Shown: positions 21,763-31,402, numbered from the stretch's first letter. The stretch is 64,000 nt of DNA from Nevskia ramosa DSM 11499 (GCF_000420645.1 NZ_ATVI01000007.1:372001-436000), one strand, 5' to 3'. A program made the numbers and translations. Notes: generated by a model not told the origin, from the sequence alone.

Positions 21763-21805
21763 CTGAAAAGAAACGACCGGCCCAGCGCCGGTCGCTTCTT
21801 TTCAG
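21763..21805. terminator. Strong bidirectional terminator
   Basis: An 18-bp stem with one mismatch (CTGAAAAGAAACGACCGG pairing with CCGGTCGCTTCTTTTCAG) around a 7-base loop, flanked by A/T-rich arms, between the convergent DUF4394 and GFA genes. Confidence 0.8.
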
Positions 21806-21815
21806 AGAGAGGATT

Positions 21816-22226
21816 TCAGGAAAACGGCGGCAACTCGGAATGGCGCGGCAAGGCATCCGCGAACTCGGCCCAGGCCAGATGCTCGGAGTGCCAGCAGTGC
21901 AGCGTTGGCTGGACCGCGTCCGGCTGGTCCAGACTGCCGATGGCGATATCGACGAGGCCCGGCAGGAAGCTCGCCGTGAAAGCGATCTGCGTGCCGCAAA
22001 CCTCGCAGAAACCCCGCTGCGCTTCGGACGATGAAGCGTAGGACTTGGGCGCGGCCTTGCTGAAATGCACCTGGTCCTGCGAGTACATCGCCCAGGCCAC
22101 CGCCGGCGCGGCATGGGCGCGGCGGCACATGGTGCAGTGACAGATGGCGGCCAGCATCGGCTCGCCAGTGATCGCGTATCGCACGGCGCCGCACTGGCAG
22201 CCGCCTTCGATTTTCTGGTCGGACAT
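21816..22226 (-). CDS. GFA family zinc-binding protein
   Basis: A 136-residue protein of the glutathione-dependent formaldehyde-activating/CENP-V fold. All zinc motifs are present: GGCQCGAVRY near the N-terminus, CHCTMCRRAH, and FCEVCGTQI. Members are often called S-(hydroxymethyl)glutathione synthase, but the enzyme activity is not established for most. It is transcribed toward the shared terminator and lies 105 bases from the VOC gene behind it. Confidence 0.9.
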   Translation of the reverse strand: MSDQKIEGGCQCGAVRYAITGEPMLAAICHCTMCRRAHAAPAVAWAMYSQDQVHFSKAAPKSYASSSEAQRGFCEVCGTQIAFTASFLPGLVDIAIGSLDQPDAVQPTLHCWHSEHLAWAEFADALPRHSELPPFS

Positions 22227-22330
22227 CTCGGGCTCCTGTTTTTAAGGCTCGTTCAAATGGGCGCGCGTCCGCTCCAATGAACTTGCGCCAATGGAATCGG
22301 CTCAGCCGAGCGAGCAACACGCCGCTCTGA

Positions 22331-22717
22331 TCATTGGCCAGCAGGCGGCTGCCAAAGTTCCACCTTGTTGCCTTCCGGATCGATGACCCAGGCAAATTTC
22401 CCGTACTCGGAATCGTCGATCTTCTCGAGGACGTTGCAGCCTTCTTCGCGCAAGACCTTGACCAGGGCGTGGAGATCGTCCACCCGGTAATTGATCATGA
22501 ACGTGGAAGTGCTAGGCGCGAACTGGTCGCCTTGCGCCGAGCCGATGGACCAGATGGTGGTTCCGGCAACCGGCTTGCCATCACCGTCGGTCCAGGTGAA
22601 CGCCGTGCCGCCCCACCCTTGCAGATCGATTCCGAGATGCCGCTTGTACCAGGCCTGCAGCGCCGCAGCGTCCTTGGCCTTGAAGAAGATGCCGCCGATG
22701 CCGGTGACTCGCTTCAT
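22331..22717 (-). CDS. VOC (glyoxalase/bleomycin-resistance) family protein
   Basis: A 128-residue single-chain protein with the two beta-alpha-beta-beta-beta units of the VOC fold: GIFFKAKDAAALQAWYKRHL at the start and IDPEGNKVELWQPP at the end. The C-terminal Glu metal ligand is there; the expected N-terminal His ligand is not obvious (GIGGIFF). The substrate is unknown. GGAGG precedes ATG 22717. Confidence 0.88.
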   Translation of the reverse strand: MKRVTGIGGIFFKAKDAAALQAWYKRHLGIDLQGWGGTAFTWTDGDGKPVAGTTIWSIGSAQGDQFAPSTSTFMINYRVDDLHALVKVLREEGCNVLEKIDDSEYGKFAWVIDPEGNKVELWQPPAGQ

Positions 22718-22790
22718 GGAACCTCCGAGGTGAGGTAGTGGTAAGGGAGAGAAACTGGGGCGCGGAGAATCACGAGATATGTAATTCCGT

Positions 22791-23303
22791 CTATCCAGGC
22801 CCACTCGCTGCACCAATTGCGATAACCGGCTGCGAGAGTTTGAAGTCTGCTGTTGCCAGCGGATGCCACGGGAAGTAACCGGAGCGAGATGGCCAAACGA
22901 TCTGATGCAAGGGAAAATGGTCGCCTTCGTAATACCACCGAGCATAACCAACATGCTCGTAATACTCAGCTTTCGCCACCTCTGCGAAACAGCACGAATA
23001 GCCATTAAGCAATTCGTCACTCGGCTTGCTGAGGTCGAGTGGAGTACCCGACTGCGCCGCCTCTGCCGCAGTTGTAAGAATTAGATGAGAAACCCTAGAA
23101 GGGAGACCAAAGATTATTAGCTCTGGATGCTCGTAAGTCCGGAACAGTCCGACCGTGAAGGAATATTCGACTTGCGCATCTTCTGCCTGAATATGGACGC
23201 AGTGCCACCCGAAATTAGCTATGTCATCAATGACTTTCTGCTCGCTGCGATCTTCTCCAATTGAACGAACCATTCGTAGTACCTGGTTGGATTTAGCGTA
23301 CAC
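22791..23303 (-). CDS. DUF4262 protein, atypically low GC
   Basis: A 170-residue protein matching DUF4262: FGWHCVHIQAEDAQVEYSFT, then VGLFRTYEHPELIIFGLP, and a C-terminal WPSRSGYFPWHPLA. Function unknown; members are scattered among accessory genes. The gene and the 290 bases upstream are clearly richer in A and T than their neighbours and use codons such as AAT, TAT and ATA more freely, which points to recent acquisition. ATG 23273 is an alternative start. Confidence 0.8.
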   Translation of the reverse strand: MYAKSNQVLRMVRSIGEDRSEQKVIDDIANFGWHCVHIQAEDAQVEYSFTVGLFRTYEHPELIIFGLPSRVSHLILTTAAEAAQSGTPLDLSKPSDELLNGYSCCFAEVAKAEYYEHVGYARWYYEGDHFPLHQIVWPSRSGYFPWHPLATADFKLSQPVIAIGAASGPG

Positions 23304-23590
23304 ATTCGCCGAACAAGCTCACCAGAAGAAAGCGACCATTTGGCGGAAAAATCTTCTCCGCGTTGGCGAATCCAAGCAATTCACACGCTTACTGGACGGA
23401 CATGGCGACATCTTAGTGAAGCGACTTTTCCTGCTGGAGCGCTGCATGCGTTCCAAGCTCGTAAAGCCACGCGGGGAGTGGCCTAGAACAGACGGTACAT
23501 CGCTTCTCCCAGCAAGCGCTACCGCCTGCGCAAACGAGATACGGCCGACCGATTGGCGCGAGTACGCCTAACTCAGTTCAACCGCCACGC
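23304..23590. other. Low-GC gap between DUF4262 gene and flgL
   Basis: No credible gene. A plus-strand frame (23221-23571) has no recognisable similarity and overlaps the DUF4262 gene head, so it is not called. The composition matches the DUF4262 gene, so this is probably part of the same acquired segment. Confidence 0.4.
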
Positions 23591-24787
23591 TCAACGCAGA
23601 TAGTCGAACAAACTCAAACCCTGAATCTTCGCAAACGACTGCTGCGCAGCCTGCAGGCCGGTGAGTTGTTGCGTGAGGCGGCCGGCGGCTTCGGCGTAGT
23701 CGATGTCGCGCAGGCCGGACAGCGCGTCCTGCACTTTCACGGCCTGTGAGGACAGCTGGTTGTTGGCGTCGTCTGCGGCGACCAGCCGCGCGCCCAGCGA
23801 GGCGCGCACGTCGATGATCCGGTTCTGCGCCGTTTCCAGTGACGACAGGTTTTCGAGCATGCCGGTCTGCACCTTGGCGCGCAGTGCGGGATCGGTGGCG
23901 GTGGGTGTTTCCAGCAGGGTGGCGAGATCGCGGATGGTCTGGAAGATGTCTTTCTGGCTGCTCGGCGCAACGCTGAAGGAGTCGCCATCGGCCGGCTCGC
24001 CGGTGATGGTCAGATCGACGCCGCGGAAGCGGATGCTGCTGCCGGCCGTATAAGCGCCGCTCGAAACGACGTTGTTGCTGGCGTCGGTCACCGAGTAGTT
24101 GCCGGCACTGAAGCTGACCGAGTAGCTGCCGCCATCCCAGGCCGATGAGTCGTAAACCTTGCTCGACGCGATCGTCGCCGTGCCGGTGTTGGCGGCAGTG
24201 GCGGCGATGCTGAAGTTGCCGTTGCCGGAGACGTGACGCAGGAACACTTCGGCACCGCCATCGCTGGATTGCACGGCGCGGTTCGGGCCGATCTGGATCT
24301 GGCGGATGACGTCATCGCCGCTGAACTGGGTGCCGCCGCTGGTCAGCGAGAACGGCGCCGAAGCGTCATTACTGCCGGCGAACAGATAGCGGCCCTCGCC
24401 GTCCGCGGCGTTGGCGTAGCTCAGCAATTGATCGAGCGACTGGCGAACGTCGGCCGCAAGGCTCTTGCGATCGGAATCGCCAAGCGTTCCGCCATTGCCC
24501 TGCAGCACCCGCTCACGAATCCGGTTCAGGGTTTCGCTGGCGCCGGACAACGCGTTTTCTTCGAAGCCTAGGCGTTCGGATACCGCCTGGGTGTTCGAGG
24601 TGTAGCGCTGGTTGGCGCTCAGGGTCTGGTCGAGCGACAAGCCGTGCGCGGCACCGGTGGGATCGTCCGCACCGGTCAGCAGCTTCTTGCCGGACGACAA
24701 CTGGTTCTGCGTTGCCAGGGCCAGCGATTGCTGACGCTGCAGCGAGGCGATGCTCTGGCGATAGAAATCAGCGGTCGAGACTCTCAT
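23591..24787 (-). CDS. flgL: Flagellar hook-filament junction protein FlgL
   Basis: The second junction protein (HAP3), 398 residues. It has flagellin-like ends: RVSTADFYRQSIASLQRQQS at the N-terminus and LTQQLTGLQAAQQSFAKIQG at the C-terminus. It follows flgK by 11 bases and is the last gene of flgGHIJKL. In many relatives fliC comes next; here 2.7 kb of accessory genes intervene. Confidence 0.93.
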   Translation of the reverse strand: MRVSTADFYRQSIASLQRQQSLALATQNQLSSGKKLLTGADDPTGAAHGLSLDQTLSANQRYTSNTQAVSERLGFEENALSGASETLNRIRERVLQGNGGTLGDSDRKSLAADVRQSLDQLLSYANAADGEGRYLFAGSNDASAPFSLTSGGTQFSGDDVIRQIQIGPNRAVQSSDGGAEVFLRHVSGNGNFSIAATAANTGTATIASSKVYDSSAWDGGSYSVSFSAGNYSVTDASNNVVSSGAYTAGSSIRFRGVDLTITGEPADGDSFSVAPSSQKDIFQTIRDLATLLETPTATDPALRAKVQTGMLENLSSLETAQNRIIDVRASLGARLVAADDANNQLSSQAVKVQDALSGLRDIDYAEAAGRLTQQLTGLQAAQQSFAKIQGLSLFDYLR

Positions 24788-24798
24788 GTGTCTCTCCT

Positions 24799-26682
24799 TC
24801 AGCGACGCGTTGCCGCGAGCAGCGAATCGAACACCGTGCTGGCAACGGAAATGATCTGGGCAGCGGCCTGATAAGCCTGCTGATAGCGCAGCAGGTCGGC
24901 CGCCTCTTCATCGAGATTCACACCGGACAGCGCATTGCGCTCGGTGATCGTCTGCGCCTGCAGCGAAGTCTGGGCATCGAGCTGCAGTTGTGCGGTCTGA
25001 GCGCTGGAGCCGACCTGCTGCACCAGCTGACCATTGGCCGCGGTCAGCGTATTGAGGCCGCCGTCGAGCAGCGTTTTCGTGGCAATACCGGACAGCAGGC
25101 GGGCATTGCGATCGTCACCGCTGTTGGCGCCGGTAGGGCCGACGCTGAAACTGTCGCCGCTCGAAGGCGCTCCACTGATCGCGACTTTCCAGCCATTGAC
25201 GCTGATGTCGCTGCCGGCGGTGTAGGCATAACTGCCGCTGCCGTTGATCGAATAGGTGCTGGCGCTGGTGAACTGGATCTGGGCCGGCGTGCGCAGGTTC
25301 GGATTGGAAACGTCGACGACCTCGCCCGCGGTGATCTTGCCGCTGCCGAGATTGCCGACCGTGGCACTGGCCTTGATCGGCGCGGCAGCGGCGAGCTGCG
25401 AGGGATTGGTCAGCGCCACCTGCAACTGTCCGGCGGCACGGCGGCCAGGCTGGACCAGGAACTTGTCGCCGGCAGCGGCGCCCGGCGTGACGCTCAGGCT
25501 CAAACCCTTGGCGACGAAGGGATCGGCCGTGGTGCCGCTGCCGGTGAATGGCACAGCCGAACCGCTGGCGGCATCGGTCAGCGACCAGGCGCTGCCGTTG
25601 TAGCTGAGCTGGTAGGCGCGGCCATCGAGCTGGGTCGCATCGCTGAAGCCAACGTTGACTGCAGCGCTTCCGGTGTTGCGGTAGGACGCCGGCGCGGTGC
25701 CCGCCAGCGGCGCGAACAGCGGCTGGCCAAAGTTGCCGTTCTGATCGACGCCCTGCGCCTGCTGCGCGTTGACCGCTTCGGACAGCGAGATGGCGATGCG
25801 GCCCAGCTTCTCGCGCGCCGGATCGAGCACTTCGCGGCGCGCATCGAGCAGGCCGCCGAGGCTGCCACCGCCGACCTGGCCGCTGATCACCGCCCCGCCC
25901 GGCACGGTCACTTCCACGCGCCCGGAATCGAACTCGTTCGGCGCGGTACCGAGCTGCGTGGCCTGGGTGCCGACGACCAGGCTCTGGCCGTTGGCGACGA
26001 ACACGTTCAGCGCGCCGTTGTCCTGCTCGACGGTGGTTACCGAAACGCGATCCGCCAGATCACGCACGGCCTGATCGCGCTGATCGACGAGATCGTTGGG
26101 AATCTTGCCGCCGGAGCTGCCGATCGCCTGGGCGATGCGCTCGTTGAGCTGGGCGATGGTGCCGGCGTAGTTGTTGATTTCGGTGACGGTCTGCGTCACT
26201 CGCGAGTTGATCGAGTGCTCATCGGAATCAAGCTGGCTCTGCAGATCGTTGAAGCGGCCGGCCAGGGCATCGGCGGCGCTGAGCACGGTCTGCCGGGTGG
26301 CGCTCGATGACGGCGTGGTCGCCATCACGCTGAGGCTGTCGAAGAAGCTGCTCAGCGGCGTGCCGAGGCCGGTGGTGGCATCGGAGAGCAGTGCATCGCT
26401 GCGCTTCGCTTCGGTGGTGAAGGTTTCGATTCGCGAGTACGAAGCCGCGCCGGCGATCTCGCGGGCAAAGACGAATTTGTCCGACAGCCGCTCGACGCCG
26501 CGTACAGTCACGCCATTGCCGGCATAGCCGTAGGTGGTGACCGCACCGACGGCGTTGGTGGTATCGAGCCGCTGGCGTGAATAGCCAGCGGTGTTGACGT
26601 TGGCGATGTTGTGGCCGGTGACATCCAGGCCGCTGCGGTTCGCTAGCAGTGCCGAAATGCCGATGCCGAGGATGTCCGCCAT
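24799..26682 (-). CDS. flgK: Flagellar hook-filament junction protein FlgK
   Basis: The first junction protein (HAP1), 627 residues. N-terminus: LGIGISALLANRSGLDVTGH then NIANVNTAGYSRQR, the rod/hook family motif. C-terminus: SGVNLDEEAADLLRYQQAYQ, the usual FlgK ending. Long central variable domains lie between. Its start is one base after the flgJ stop. Confidence 0.95.
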   Translation of the reverse strand: MADILGIGISALLANRSGLDVTGHNIANVNTAGYSRQRLDTTNAVGAVTTYGYAGNGVTVRGVERLSDKFVFAREIAGAASYSRIETFTTEAKRSDALLSDATTGLGTPLSSFFDSLSVMATTPSSSATRQTVLSAADALAGRFNDLQSQLDSDEHSINSRVTQTVTEINNYAGTIAQLNERIAQAIGSSGGKIPNDLVDQRDQAVRDLADRVSVTTVEQDNGALNVFVANGQSLVVGTQATQLGTAPNEFDSGRVEVTVPGGAVISGQVGGGSLGGLLDARREVLDPAREKLGRIAISLSEAVNAQQAQGVDQNGNFGQPLFAPLAGTAPASYRNTGSAAVNVGFSDATQLDGRAYQLSYNGSAWSLTDAASGSAVPFTGSGTTADPFVAKGLSLSVTPGAAAGDKFLVQPGRRAAGQLQVALTNPSQLAAAAPIKASATVGNLGSGKITAGEVVDVSNPNLRTPAQIQFTSASTYSINGSGSYAYTAGSDISVNGWKVAISGAPSSGDSFSVGPTGANSGDDRNARLLSGIATKTLLDGGLNTLTAANGQLVQQVGSSAQTAQLQLDAQTSLQAQTITERNALSGVNLDEEAADLLRYQQAYQAAAQIISVASTVFDSLLAATRR

Positions 26683-26683
26683 C

Positions 26684-27610
26684 TCAGGTCTCCCAGGTGT
26701 TGCCAGAGCTCATGCCGGGGCGTGCCGGCGACGCATCCAGCGTGGCCGACATCGTGCGTCCGTAAGCGACTCGCGCGATCTTCTGCGCGTAGGCCGGGTC
26801 GGTGGCATAACCGGCTTGCTGCAGACCTTGCAGGTACTGTTCCCCGCTGCCGCCATGCTTCAGCGCTTCGGCATAACGCGGGTTGTCCTTAACGAAGGAC
26901 ACGTAATCCTCGAAGGCTTCGCCGACCGACTTGTACGAACGGAATTCGGCGCGTTCGACTCTCCGCTCGCCCTTCACGTATTCGTGCGTGGTGGTGTTGG
27001 TCGTCGCACCTTCCCAGCCGCGGCTGGCCTTGATGCCGAACAGGTTGTGGCTGTCCGTGCTATCGGCATTCTTGATCTGGCGCTTGCCCCAGCCGGTTTC
27101 GTGCGCCGCCTGCGCCACCAGCACGCGCGCCGGAATGCCGAGTTCCTTCGCGGCCTTCTCGGCGAACGGGGTGATCTCGTCGACGAAGGCGTCGGCGGAT
27201 TCGGCAGCCTTGCCGCTGACCGGTGCCACGCTCGTTGCCGAAGTCGCAGCGCTGCGGCCGCGCAGACCCGTTGGCGCCGTCGCGCTTTCGGTGCCCGGCG
27301 TTTGCGCGCCAATCAATTGACGCGCCAGCAGGTCCGCGAGCCCCAGGCCCTTGCCGGACGACAATTGCGCGGCCATCTGCTGATCGTAGATGTCGCGATA
27401 GGTATCGCTGCCGGAACCGCCGAGCAGATCGTTGCTCGCCGTATCGTCGCTGTGCGAAGCCTTGAGCAGCATCTGGGTGAACAGCGCTTCGAACTGACGC
27501 GCGACCTGCTTGATCGTTTCCGGATCACGGTCCTTGGCACCCGAACGCAGCTTGGCGAACTGGCCGAAGTCCGTCGTATTGATGCCTGGTGCTGGGGCCG
27601 CGCTGCTCAT
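26684..27610 (-). CDS. flgJ: Flagellar rod-capping muramidase FlgJ
   Basis: A 308-residue periplasmic protein with two domains. The N-terminal rod-cap domain (about 20-115) contains ARQFEALFTQMLLKA. The C-terminal glucosaminidase domain (about 150-308) contains AAHETGWGKRQIKN with its catalytic Glu and SHNLFGIKA. It cuts peptidoglycan so the rod can pass. Start overlaps the flgI stop by one base (TGATG). Confidence 0.94.
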   Translation of the reverse strand: MSSAAPAPGINTTDFGQFAKLRSGAKDRDPETIKQVARQFEALFTQMLLKASHSDDTASNDLLGGSGSDTYRDIYDQQMAAQLSSGKGLGLADLLARQLIGAQTPGTESATAPTGLRGRSAATSATSVAPVSGKAAESADAFVDEITPFAEKAAKELGIPARVLVAQAAHETGWGKRQIKNADSTDSHNLFGIKASRGWEGATTNTTTHEYVKGERRVERAEFRSYKSVGEAFEDYVSFVKDNPRYAEALKHGGSGEQYLQGLQQAGYATDPAYAQKIARVAYGRTMSATLDASPARPGMSSGNTWET

Positions 27611-28731
27611 CAGATGATCACCAGCTCGGCACGCAACGCACCGGCGGCACGCAGCGCCTCGAGGATCGCGACCAGATCGCCGGGTGCTGCCCCAACCTGA
27701 TTGATCGCGCGAACGATGTCGTCGAGATTGGCGCCGCCATCGAACACGAAGGCCGGGCGGCCGCTGGAGGTGACTTCGATCTGCGAGCGCGGCACCACCA
27801 CGGTCTGGCCTTTCGAGAACGCTTCCGGCTGGCTGACCTCGGGCTTCTCGCTGATCGTCACGCTCAAGGAGCCATGCGAGACCGCCGCCGGCAGCACGCG
27901 CACGGCGCTGGAGATCACCACGGTGCCGGTGCGCGAGTTGACGATCACTCGGGCCGGCGCATCGCCGGGCGTGATGTCGAGGTTTTCGAGTTGCGACAGG
28001 AACGCGACTCTGGCGTTGGCATCGGCCGGCGCGACCACCGAGACCGTCACCGGGTCGATCGCCCGCGCCAGTTCGGAGCCGAGCGCGCTGTTGATGCCGG
28101 TGGCCAGACGAGTCGCCGTCGTGAAATCGGAAGTCCGCAGATCCAGCCGCAGTTCCGGGCTGGCGCCGAAGGTGGCCGGCACCGCGCGTTCGACCGTTGC
28201 ACCGCCTGGCACCCGGCCGGCACTCGGCACATTGATCGTCACTCGCGAGCCATCCTTGGCCGACACGCCGAGGCCACCGACCACGACATTGCCCTGGGCG
28301 ATGGCATAGACCTGACCGTCAGCGCCTTTCAACGGCGCCATCAGCAAGGTGCCGCCGCGCAGGGAACCGGAGTTGGCGATCGACGACACGGTGATGTCGA
28401 TCGTCTGGCCCGGCTTCGCGAACGGCGGCAGCTCGGCGTTGATCGCCACCGCGGCAACATTCTTCAGCTGCGGATTGACACCCGGCGGCACGGTGACGCC
28501 GAGCTGGGCAAGCATCGCTTTCAGGCTCTGCACGGTGAACGGTGCCTGCGAAGTCTGATCGCCGGTGCCATCGAGACCGACCACCAGGCCGTAGCCGATC
28601 AGCGGATTCGAGCGCACGCCGGCAACCGTCGCCAGATCCTTCACGCGCTCGGCGCGGGCCACGTTCAGAGTGGCAATCGCCATCAGCAAGCTGAGCAGGG
28701 CGATGAGGTGGAACGCAGTGCGCATGGACAT
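27610..28731 (-). CDS. flgI: Flagellar P-ring protein FlgI
   Basis: Periplasmic P-ring subunit, 373 residues, with a signal peptide ([19 protein letters not shown]). The mature start [20 protein letters not shown] and [11 protein letters not shown] are the family signature. ATG 28731 is chosen over the longer frame because it places the signal peptide at the N-terminus; 28725 is equally possible. No strong ribosome site is seen, and flgH ends 20 bases upstream, suggesting coupling. Confidence 0.94.
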   Translation of the reverse strand: MSMRTAFHLIALLSLLMAIATLNVARAERVKDLATVAGVRSNPLIGYGLVVGLDGTGDQTSQAPFTVQSLKAMLAQLGVTVPPGVNPQLKNVAAVAINAELPPFAKPGQTIDITVSSIANSGSLRGGTLLMAPLKGADGQVYAIAQGNVVVGGLGVSAKDGSRVTINVPSAGRVPGGATVERAVPATFGASPELRLDLRTSDFTTATRLATGINSALGSELARAIDPVTVSVVAPADANARVAFLSQLENLDITPGDAPARVIVNSRTGTVVISSAVRVLPAAVSHGSLSVTISEKPEVSQPEAFSKGQTVVVPRSQIEVTSSGRPAFVFDGGANLDDIVRAINQVGAAPGDLVAILEALRAAGALRAELVII

Positions 28732-28751
28732 GGAGTGCCTGCCTTCGGCGA

Positions 28752-29414
28752 TCAGAACGGGAACCACGGGGAGTTGAAGAAGCGCGTCAGCCAGCCCTGG
28801 GAGTTGGCATCGGCCAGCGCGCCGCGGCCCTTGTAAGAGACGCGGGCGTTGCCGACGCGATCGGAAGACACGGTGTTGTTGCTGAGGATGTCGACCGGGC
28901 GGATGACGCCGTCGATGAACAGGGTTTCCGAGCCCTGATTCAGCTCGACCTGCTTCTCGCCACGGATCTGCAGCAGCCCGTTCGGCAGGCGGCCGACGAC
29001 CACCGCGGTGATGCTGCCGTCGAGGCTGTTGCTCTGCTTGGAATCGCCGCTGCCATTGGCGCTGCGAGTGCCGGCGATGCCGGTGTTGACGCCGACCGAC
29101 TTGCCGAACACCGAGATGTCGGTGAGATCGACCTTCGATGATTTCGAGGTATTGGTTTCGGCGCTCTTCTGCGCCTGGGTCTTTTCGATCAGCAGAATGG
29201 TGATCAGATCGCCGACGTTTCGCGCCTTGGCGTCCTCGAACAGGGCGATCGACTGGCCATCGCTGTAGATCGCGCCTTCGCTCGGCATGCCTTGCGGCAA
29301 GGGAATCGGCACCGGCTGCGGGCGCTCTTCGCCGAGCGAGACTCTCGGCGACATCGAGCTGCAGGCACCGAGCAGCAGCGCCGAGGTCAGCATCAGGGCG
29401 CGGACAGCGATCAC
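28752..29414 (-). CDS. flgH: Flagellar L-ring lipoprotein FlgH
   Basis: Outer-membrane L-ring subunit, 220 residues, with lipobox LLLGAC (Cys18) and the family stretches [20 protein letters not shown] and [20 protein letters not shown]. Start overlaps flgG stop by 4 bases (ATGA). Confidence 0.95.
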   Translation of the reverse strand: MIAVRALMLTSALLLGACSSMSPRVSLGEERPQPVPIPLPQGMPSEGAIYSDGQSIALFEDAKARNVGDLITILLIEKTQAQKSAETNTSKSSKVDLTDISVFGKSVGVNTGIAGTRSANGSGDSKQSNSLDGSITAVVVGRLPNGLLQIRGEKQVELNQGSETLFIDGVIRPVDILSNNTVSSDRVGNARVSYKGRGALADANSQGWLTRFFNSPWFPF

Positions 29415-30196
29415 AGGTTCTGGCCGATGTACTGCAGCATCTGGTCGGTGGTCGAGATCGCTTTCGAGTTCATCTCGTAGGCGCGCTGCGTCTCGATCAT
29501 GTTGACCAGCTCCTCGACGACATTGACGTTCGAGGCTTCCAGCGCGCCCTGCTGCAGCGAGCCGGTGCCGTTCAGGCCCGGCGTGCCGACCTGCGGCGCG
29601 CCCGAAGATGCGGTTTCCACATAGAGGTTGCCGCCCACTGCCTGCAGGCCGGCCGGATTGACGAAATCGGCGACCGTCAGCGAACCGATCTGCTGGCCGG
29701 CAGCCTGGCCTGGCAACTGCGCCGACACCGTGCCATCGGTTCCGATGGTCACCGACAGCGCGTTCGGCGGCACCGTGATGCCGGGCTGGATCGTGTAGCC
29801 GGCCGCCGTCACCAGTTCACCCTGGCTGTTCAGCTGGAAGCTGCCGTCACGGCTGTAGGCAGTGCTGCCGTCCGGCTGCAGCACCTGAAAGAAGCCGCGA
29901 CCATTGATCGCGACATCCAGCGAGTTGTTGGTCTGCTGCATGTTGCCCTGGGTGAACTGCTTGTCGGTGGCGACCACACGGACGCCGGTGCCGAGCGTCA
30001 AACCGGTAGGCGCCTGCGTCGACTGCGTGGTCTGGCCGCCGGGCTGGCGCACCGTTTGATAGAGCAGATCCTCGAACGCCGCACGGCCGCGCTTGAAGCC
30101 GGTGGTGTTGACGTTGGCGAGATTGTTCGACACCACGCTCATTCGCGTGGCCTGGGCATCGAGCCCGGTCTTGGCAACCCAGAGTGCTGAATTCAT
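29411..30196 (-). CDS. flgG: Flagellar distal rod protein FlgG
   Basis: Distal rod subunit, 261 residues. N-terminus [20 protein letters not shown] then [21 protein letters not shown]-terminus [20 protein letters not shown]. It is the first gene of the flgGHIJKL operon in this window. The usual upstream gene, flgF, is absent: the next gene upstream is an unrelated secreted protein. The longer upstream frame is not used because ATG 30196 gives the standard N-terminus. Confidence 0.95.
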   Translation of the reverse strand: MNSALWVAKTGLDAQATRMSVVSNNLANVNTTGFKRGRAAFEDLLYQTVRQPGGQTTQSTQAPTGLTLGTGVRVVATDKQFTQGNMQQTNNSLDVAINGRGFFQVLQPDGSTAYSRDGSFQLNSQGELVTAAGYTIQPGITVPPNALSVTIGTDGTVSAQLPGQAAGQQIGSLTVADFVNPAGLQAVGGNLYVETASSGAPQVGTPGLNGTGSLQQGALEASNVNVVEELVNMIETQRAYEMNSKAISTTDQMLQYIGQNL

Positions 30197-30246
30197 CGTC
30201 TGGCCCCGTCTTTCGCATGCCGGAATCCGGCGGACGAGGGGACATT

Positions 30247-30262
30247 TACAAGTTCCGGACCA
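30247..30262 (-). promoter_or_regulatory. Possible sigma-54 promoter of flgG operon
   Basis: On the minus strand: TGGTCC-GGAAC-TTGTA. The -24 GG and spacing fit, but the -12 position is GT not GC, so it is weaker than the fliE site. About 50 bases before flgG. Confidence 0.35.
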
Positions 30263-30338
30263 GACGCGATCGCGACGGTTTTGCGTCACGGCGAGTCAGC
30301 GCGCGACGACTTGTTGGCCGTCGCGCGCGTTCAAGGAT

Positions 30339-31079
30339 TCACGGCAGCGTGACCGGCTCGATGCTCAGGTCATACCCGTAGGCATGGCTGGCCACACCGA
30401 CACCGAGCGGCAGCGGCAAAGGCAGAAATCCGCCCTTGGCCTGCAGCACCGTGCCGGTGCCGATCTTGGCGTTCTGCGCGCTGTAATGGCCTTCGATCAC
30501 CGCGGTCACCACCTTGTTCTCTACCCGGAACAAACGTGCGGAGGCCGCCGCGAACTTCAGCACCGGACCGGTCACCACCGTGCTGGTGTTCAAGCGAGTC
30601 CGCGGGCCGGCCGCCTGGGTCTTGCCGCTGCGGGTGCCGAGCAAGGTCTTGACGCTGACATCGACCATGCCCAGCTCGACCAGATCACCGAAACCGAGCG
30701 CCGCAAAACCGGCGGCGGTCTTCGTGCTTTCGGTGATCGCACCCAGAAAGATGCCGTAAGCCAGGATGCCGTCCGCCTGCAGCGCCAGCGGCGGCACCAC
30801 CTCGACGAAGGAAATCACCTCGTCACTCGGCCGGCCCTCGCCGCCATCGGCGCAGGTCGAGCCGGACACATGCACCGACGCCCGACGCCCATTGCCGGGG
30901 AACGTGAAACCAGGCGGCAGCAGATCGGCAAACCGCGAAGCCGGATAGTTCAGCAATACGGTCTGCTCGGCGCAATCGCCAAAGTAAAGGAAATTTGCCG
31001 GCGCTTGCAGCGGCGGCTGAGCTTCGGCGCTGATAGCGGAAACGGCGAGCGTGGCAACAGCAAGGAATCGGACGGTCAC
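30339..31079 (-). CDS. Secreted protein of unknown function
   Basis: A 246-residue protein beginning at GTG 31079 with GGGAG 7 bases upstream and a signal peptide (TVRFLAVATLAVSAISAEA). The mature part is rich in hydrophobic beta segments (VISFVEVVPPLALQADGILA, KVVTAVIEGHYSAQNAKIGT) and has two cysteines. The layout resembles acetoacetate-decarboxylase-like beta folds, but I do not recognise the family and would not assign a function. It lies between the flgG promoter region and the iron island, pointing toward flgG. Confidence 0.6.
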   Translation of the reverse strand: MTVRFLAVATLAVSAISAEAQPPLQAPANFLYFGDCAEQTVLLNYPASRFADLLPPGFTFPGNGRRASVHVSGSTCADGGEGRPSDEVISFVEVVPPLALQADGILAYGIFLGAITESTKTAAGFAALGFGDLVELGMVDVSVKTLLGTRSGKTQAAGPRTRLNTSTVVTGPVLKFAAASARLFRVENKVVTAVIEGHYSAQNAKIGTGTVLQAKGGFLPLPLPLGVGVASHAYGYDLSIEPVTLP

Positions 31080-31204
31080 GGCAATGCTCCCTGGCAATGG
31101 TGGATGAGCGCTAGCTGCCGCCTGCTTCTCCCAACAGAGCCGGGCGGCCTCGCGATTGTGTACGCCGCCGCTCGAAATATCTTCCACCGATGCAGACATC
31201 CGAA

Positions 31205-31402
31205 TCAGCGCGGACTACCGGATTCGGGGGACGGCGTCGATCCGCCGCGGCGGCGGATCGTCACGACGAAGAGGCCCGCCAGCACCGGAATCGCCGCCAG
31301 CGCGAAGCCGAGCCAATCCCACAGACCATTGCCGACCAGCATCGCGACGATGCCCAACGGGCTCAGAGGCAGCAGCCACCACAGCGCCTGACGGGCGCTC
31401 AT
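31205..31402 (-). CDS. Small two-helix membrane protein
   Basis: A 65-residue protein, MSARQALWWLLPLSPLGIVA at the start, with two hydrophobic helices and a basic, proline/serine-rich tail. Its ATG overlaps the stop of the PepSY gene by 4 bases, so it is translationally coupled and probably works with that protein. It may be the counterpart of the DUF3325 proteins that follow the other PepSY genes, but it is too short to prove. Confidence 0.6.
   Translation of the reverse strand: MSARQALWWLLPLSPLGIVAMLVGNGLWDWLGFALAAIPVLAGLFVVTIRRRGGSTPSPESGSPR

Noticed and set aside
23221-23571. 116-codon plus-strand frame in the low-GC gap before flgL
   Set aside because: No similarity recognised, no good ribosome site, and it overlaps the head of the DUF4262 gene on the other strand.
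22791-23590. Prophage or IS remnant at the low-GC patch
   Set aside because: No integrase, transposase, terminal repeats or target duplication seen; only composition is unusual.
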